A stretch of 8,219 nucleotides of DNA from Planctomycetota bacterium (GTDB taxonomy: Bacteria; Planctomycetota; UBA8108). Made by a program: the position numbers and the translations under genes. The first letter of the stretch is position 1, and each line of letters starts with the position of its first letter. The notes below the pieces were generated by a model. The model made no database searches and was not told the origin of the DNA. It worked only from the letters and a program-made list of their open reading frames with translations. Location of the stretch: positions 10,459-18,677 of the forward strand of contig NZOA01000073.1 of NCBI GenBank assembly GCA_002695115.1, written 5' to 3'. Positions 6,035-8,219 of this stretch are shown here, in pieces.

Positions 6035-6238
6035 CTTCCACCACGGTAGGACGGGGGTAGCGTTTCACGAAGGTTTTCTGCAGCCGGCTCATTTGTACCA
6101 CAGGGCGGGAGGGTGGTCGAGCGCCCGGGTGGCATACTCGTTCATCGCCGCGGATCGTGGTGGTACAATGGGATGGTGATTTCAGGACCACGCGTCCGGG
6201 AGGGTCCGGGGGCGTCTTGTTTTGGAGTGAATAAGCTG
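6035..6238. promoter_or_regulatory. Divergent promoter region between permease 1 and the secreted hydrolase
   Basis: This 204-bp spacer separates two divergent genes. Plus strand: TTCATC (6141-6146), a 17-base gap, then TACAAT (6164-6169), about 70 bases before ATG 6239. Minus strand: TCGACC (6120-6115), a 17-base gap, then TACAAA (6097-6092), about 58 bases before ATG 6034. The two -10 regions are embedded in a 9-bp perfect inverted repeat, TTGTACCAC 6093-6101 and GTGGTACAA 6160-6168. These may be two similar core promoters placed back to back or half-sites for a shared regulator. Only the -10 elements match the consensus well, and promoter rules for this phylum are poorly known. Confidence 0.4.
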
Positions 6239-7477
6239 ATGCCCGCGTTCGAATGGAATCGTGCGAAGAGACTCGGCGGCTGGTTCTCCGGCGCGCTGCT
6301 GTGCTGTCTCCTCGCTCTCGCCGGGGTAGAGGCGGGTGAGGGTGAAGATGAGAATTGCGCCGATGCCAACGGCGACTCCAGGGTGGATCTTGGAGACGCG
6401 GTTCACGTGCTCACCTGGCTCTTTCGAGGCGGTGAGGCGCCCCGCTGTGGAGAGCTCTCCTGCATCGACGTCAACTCCGACTCGGAGGCCGACCTCAGCG
6501 ATGCGATCCACATCCTCGAGTGGCTCTTCCTCGGTGGGGAAAATCCCGACTGCCCGGGGCCGCAGCCGGTCGTTTACGAGATCGGACACGTCGTTCTTTT
6601 CTTTGAAGATTCGCCGGGAAGCCCGGGCGAAATACCCGTCGACGTCTTTTATCCAGCCCTCGCCGCGGGAGAGGGAAGGCCCGCCGCCTCCGGGCGCTTT
6701 CCCCTGGTGGTTTTCGGGCACGGTTACGGTATGGAGGCTCTCGATTACGCCTACCTCTGGGAGACCCTGGTGCCGGCGGGCTACGTATTCGCGACATCCG
6801 ACCGCCTGAGCGATGAGGACGTGCTCGACCTCGAGGATTACGCTCTCGACCTGCGCTTCGTCCTCTCGCGGCTCGAGGAGGAGGGGGCGGAAGGCGACTC
6901 CATCCTCTTTCAACATCTCGATGGCGCCTCGGCTCTCATGGGACATTCCTCCGGTGGTGGAGCCTCCGTGCTGGCTGCGGCTGACGCTCTCGCCAGGGAG
7001 GGGCTCGACCTGCGGACAGTGCTGCTCCTGGCTCCACTGGGGGCCGTGGGCTATCCCATCCTCGGTGATCGCCATCCGGCCGCCGAGGCCGGCCTCATCG
7101 AGGTGCCGGCGCTGGTGCTCGAGGGGGAGAAGGACTGTACCACCCCGCCGGTCTTTCACTCGCGGCCGATCTTCGGGGCCCTGCCCGCGCGGGGTTCCTC
7201 CTTCCTGGTGAATCTCCCGCTCGGCGACCACTGTGGCTTTGCCGACGAGGATGGTCCGACCACTCTCGGCTGCGGTGTCGCCGAGGTCGGCTTCTGCAAC
7301 CCGTTCTTCCCGTTTATCAACTTCCAGGGAGAGACCCTCGGTTCAATTGAGCAGACACGGGTCGTCGGTACGCTGGTGAGGCCGTGGCTCGACAGGCACC
7401 TCAAGGGGGATCCGGGCGCTCATGATCTTTTTGGGGACCGTCTCTCCACCGAGGACGTCACCTGGCGTCGGCGCTGA
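6239..7477 (+). CDS. Secreted alpha/beta hydrolase with N-terminal dockerin-like repeats
   Basis: A 412-residue exported protein. Residues 1-32 are a signal peptide (basic RAKR, then FSGALLCCLLALAG, cleavage probably after VEA). Next come two EF-hand-like dockerin repeats, DANGDSRVDLGDAVHVLTWL (42-61) and DVNSDSEADLSDAIHILEWL (77-96), each followed by LF-x-GG and bracketed by Cys (40/70 and 75/105), so Ca2+ binding and disulfides are likely. Residues about 111-395 form an alpha/beta hydrolase: FGHGYG (159-164) near the oxyanion hole, GHSSGG with nucleophile Ser237, probable Asp299 in EGEKDC and His331 in GDHCGF. It resembles PAF-acetylhydrolase, dienelactone-hydrolase and polyester-hydrolase-like esterases; the substrate is unknown. 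ATG 6239 directly precedes the signal peptide, with GGAG 11 bases upstream. An in-frame GTG at 6227 is possible, and longer starts would bury the signal. The gene is divergent from the exporter locus and convergent with the MttB-family gene. Confidence 0.88.
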   Translation: MPAFEWNRAKRLGGWFSGALLCCLLALAGVEAGEGEDENCADANGDSRVDLGDAVHVLTWLFRGGEAPRCGELSCIDVNSDSEADLSDAIHILEWLFLGGENPDCPGPQPVVYEIGHVVLFFEDSPGSPGEIPVDVFYPALAAGEGRPAASGRFPLVVFGHGYGMEALDYAYLWETLVPAGYVFATSDRLSDEDVLDLEDYALDLRFVLSRLEEEGAEGDSILFQHLDGASALMGHSSGGGASVLAAADALAREGLDLRTVLLLAPLGAVGYPILGDRHPAAEAGLIEVPALVLEGEKDCTTPPVFHSRPIFGALPARGSSFLVNLPLGDHCGFADEDGPTTLGCGVAEVGFCNPFFPFINFQGETLGSIEQTRVVGTLVRPWLDRHLKGDPGAHDLFGDRLSTEDVTWRRR

Positions 7478-7487
7478 GCGGCGTCTC

Positions 7488-8219
7488 CTACCAGCCCTCG
7501 GGAATGAGGACCTCGCCGGGTACCATGTTCTCGAATTGGGAGCGGATCTCCTCGTCCACCTCGGGAGAGAAGTAGGGAAGACCCTGGCGCTCGATGATCT
7601 CCTTCGCCACCAGGAGTGACTTGTCCCAGGCGTCGTACCCGCCTTTTTCTTCCCAGGTCTGGCGGGTATCGCGGTCCGCGACATCGGGAAACAGGGCCGT
7701 GTTCTCCATGCGCGAGAAGGTCTGTTCCGTCTCCAGGAACATCGAGCCCGGCCCCACCTCGATGATCTCATCGAGGGAGATGTTCTCCTTGCTGACCTCC
7801 ATGCCCCGGGCGACGCGCTTGAGCATCAGGCTGATCTCGTTGTCGATGACCGCCATGCCGTAGTCGAAGGTCAGCAGGGCGTCGATGAGACCGGCGAACT
7901 GCAGGACGTCCATTCCCGCCAGCAGGCCGCCCATGCAGGAGATGCCCTTCTCGAAGCCGGCCTGGGCATCCACCAGCTTGGAATTGGTGAGCCCGATATA
8001 GCCGCTGCAGGGGATGTCGTAGAAGCGCGCCATCTGGGCGAAGGCCATGTTCAGGATTCCGCACTCGATGCCTCCGGAGGCGTAGGCGCCTGAGCGCATG
8101 TCCCCGACCGTCGGCAGGTAGCTGTAGAGCAGGGGCGTGCCCGGCCTGACCATCTGGGTCAGGGCGGCGGCGGCGAGGTACTCCGCGTTTCCCTGCGCCA
8201 GGGTGCCGGCGAGGGTCAG
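7488..8219 (-). CDS. Trimethylamine methyltransferase (MttB) family protein, C-terminal half
   Basis: The 243 visible residues are the C-terminal half of an MttB-superfamily (COG5598) corrinoid methyltransferase; the start lies beyond the right edge. These enzymes move a methyl group from a quaternary or tertiary amine to a cobalamin-bearing protein. Recognisable segments are LTLAGTLAQGNAEYLAAAAL at the truncated end, YSYLPTVGDMRSGAYASGG, SKLVDAQAGFEKG, MAVIDNEISLMLKR and a C-terminal ENMVPGEVLIPEGW. No in-frame TAG is present before the terminal TAG (7490-7488), and the region homologous to the pyrrolysine site of true MttB probably lies within the visible half. It is therefore likely a non-pyrrolysine member such as the glycine-betaine (MtgB-like) or related demethylases, and the substrate is open. 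No corrinoid protein or activase gene is in view. It converges with the hydrolase gene, with ten bases between the stops. Confidence 0.92.
   Translation of the reverse strand: MTLAGTLAQGNAEYLAAAALTQMVRPGTPLLYSYLPTVGDMRSGAYASGGIECGILNMAFAQMARFYDIPCSGYIGLTNSKLVDAQAGFEKGISCMGGLLAGMDVLQFAGLIDALLTFDYGMAVIDNEISLMLKRVARGMEVSKENISLDEIIEVGPGSMFLETEQTFSRMENTALFPDVADRDTRQTWEEKGGYDAWDKSLLVAKEIIERQGLPYFSPEVDEEIRSQFENMVPGEVLIPEGW

Noticed and set aside
6113..6238. A 42-residue N-terminal extension of the hydrolase from ATG 6113
   Set aside because: It would bury the signal peptide and run across the divergent promoter region. ATG 6239 gives a standard secretion signal at the N-terminus.
6182..7231. A 349-codon open frame on the minus strand
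   Set aside because: It is antisense to the dockerin/hydrolase gene, which has a signal peptide, calcium repeats and a catalytic triad. The antisense product is featureless.
7458..7490. Read-through of the MttB-family TAG as pyrrolysine
   Set aside because: Read-through would add only nine residues plus the inserted one before TGA at 7460-7458, far from the internal position where pyrrolysine occurs in this family. TAG is also used as a stop by other genes here.

Overview
The window is GC-rich and gene-dense. The genes point to an uncultured-type bacterium, most likely of the Planctomycetota or a neighbouring phylum. The reasons are a secreted hydrolase with an N-terminal dockerin-like repeat pair (a style common in marine Planctomycetota), a 422-residue anchored protein of a type I associate with that phylum, and a non-pyrrolysine MttB-family methyltransferase. 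This assignment rests on recognition, not on a search.

Layout. Plus strand, 1-906: a possible C-terminal tail of an upstream gene (3-122), a tandem CDGSH iron-sulfur protein (119-367) and mogA, molybdopterin adenylyltransferase (373-906), closely packed in one direction. Minus strand, 6034 down to 908: an ABC-2 exporter locus, read as permease 1 (6034-5051), a 250-bp spacer with several nested inverted repeats, a NatA-like ATPase (4800-3796), a larger permease 2 with a roughly 200-residue predicted extracytoplasmic domain (3794-2157), and an N-terminally anchored helical protein (2176-908). The last three are separated by 1 bp or overlap, so they are almost certainly co-transcribed. Plus strand, 6239-7477: a secreted dockerin-like/alpha-beta hydrolase, divergent from permease 1 across a 204-bp promoter region. 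Minus strand, 7488 to the window end: the C-terminal half of a trimethylamine methyltransferase (MttB) family protein.

How the parts work together. The four minus-strand proteins look like one membrane machine: a single ATPase serving two unlike permeases, one carrying an extracytoplasmic domain with a His cluster, plus an anchored helical partner. The substrate cannot be read from the sequence. The CDGSH protein and MogA are probably co-expressed, but no shared biochemical function is proven. The hydrolase and MttB genes look independent of the exporter.

The most interesting items are the exporter locus as a unit, the structured spacer inside it, and the dockerin-like hydrolase. No rRNA, tRNA, CRISPR array, transposase or phage gene was seen. 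No stretch longer than 300 bp lacks a gene.
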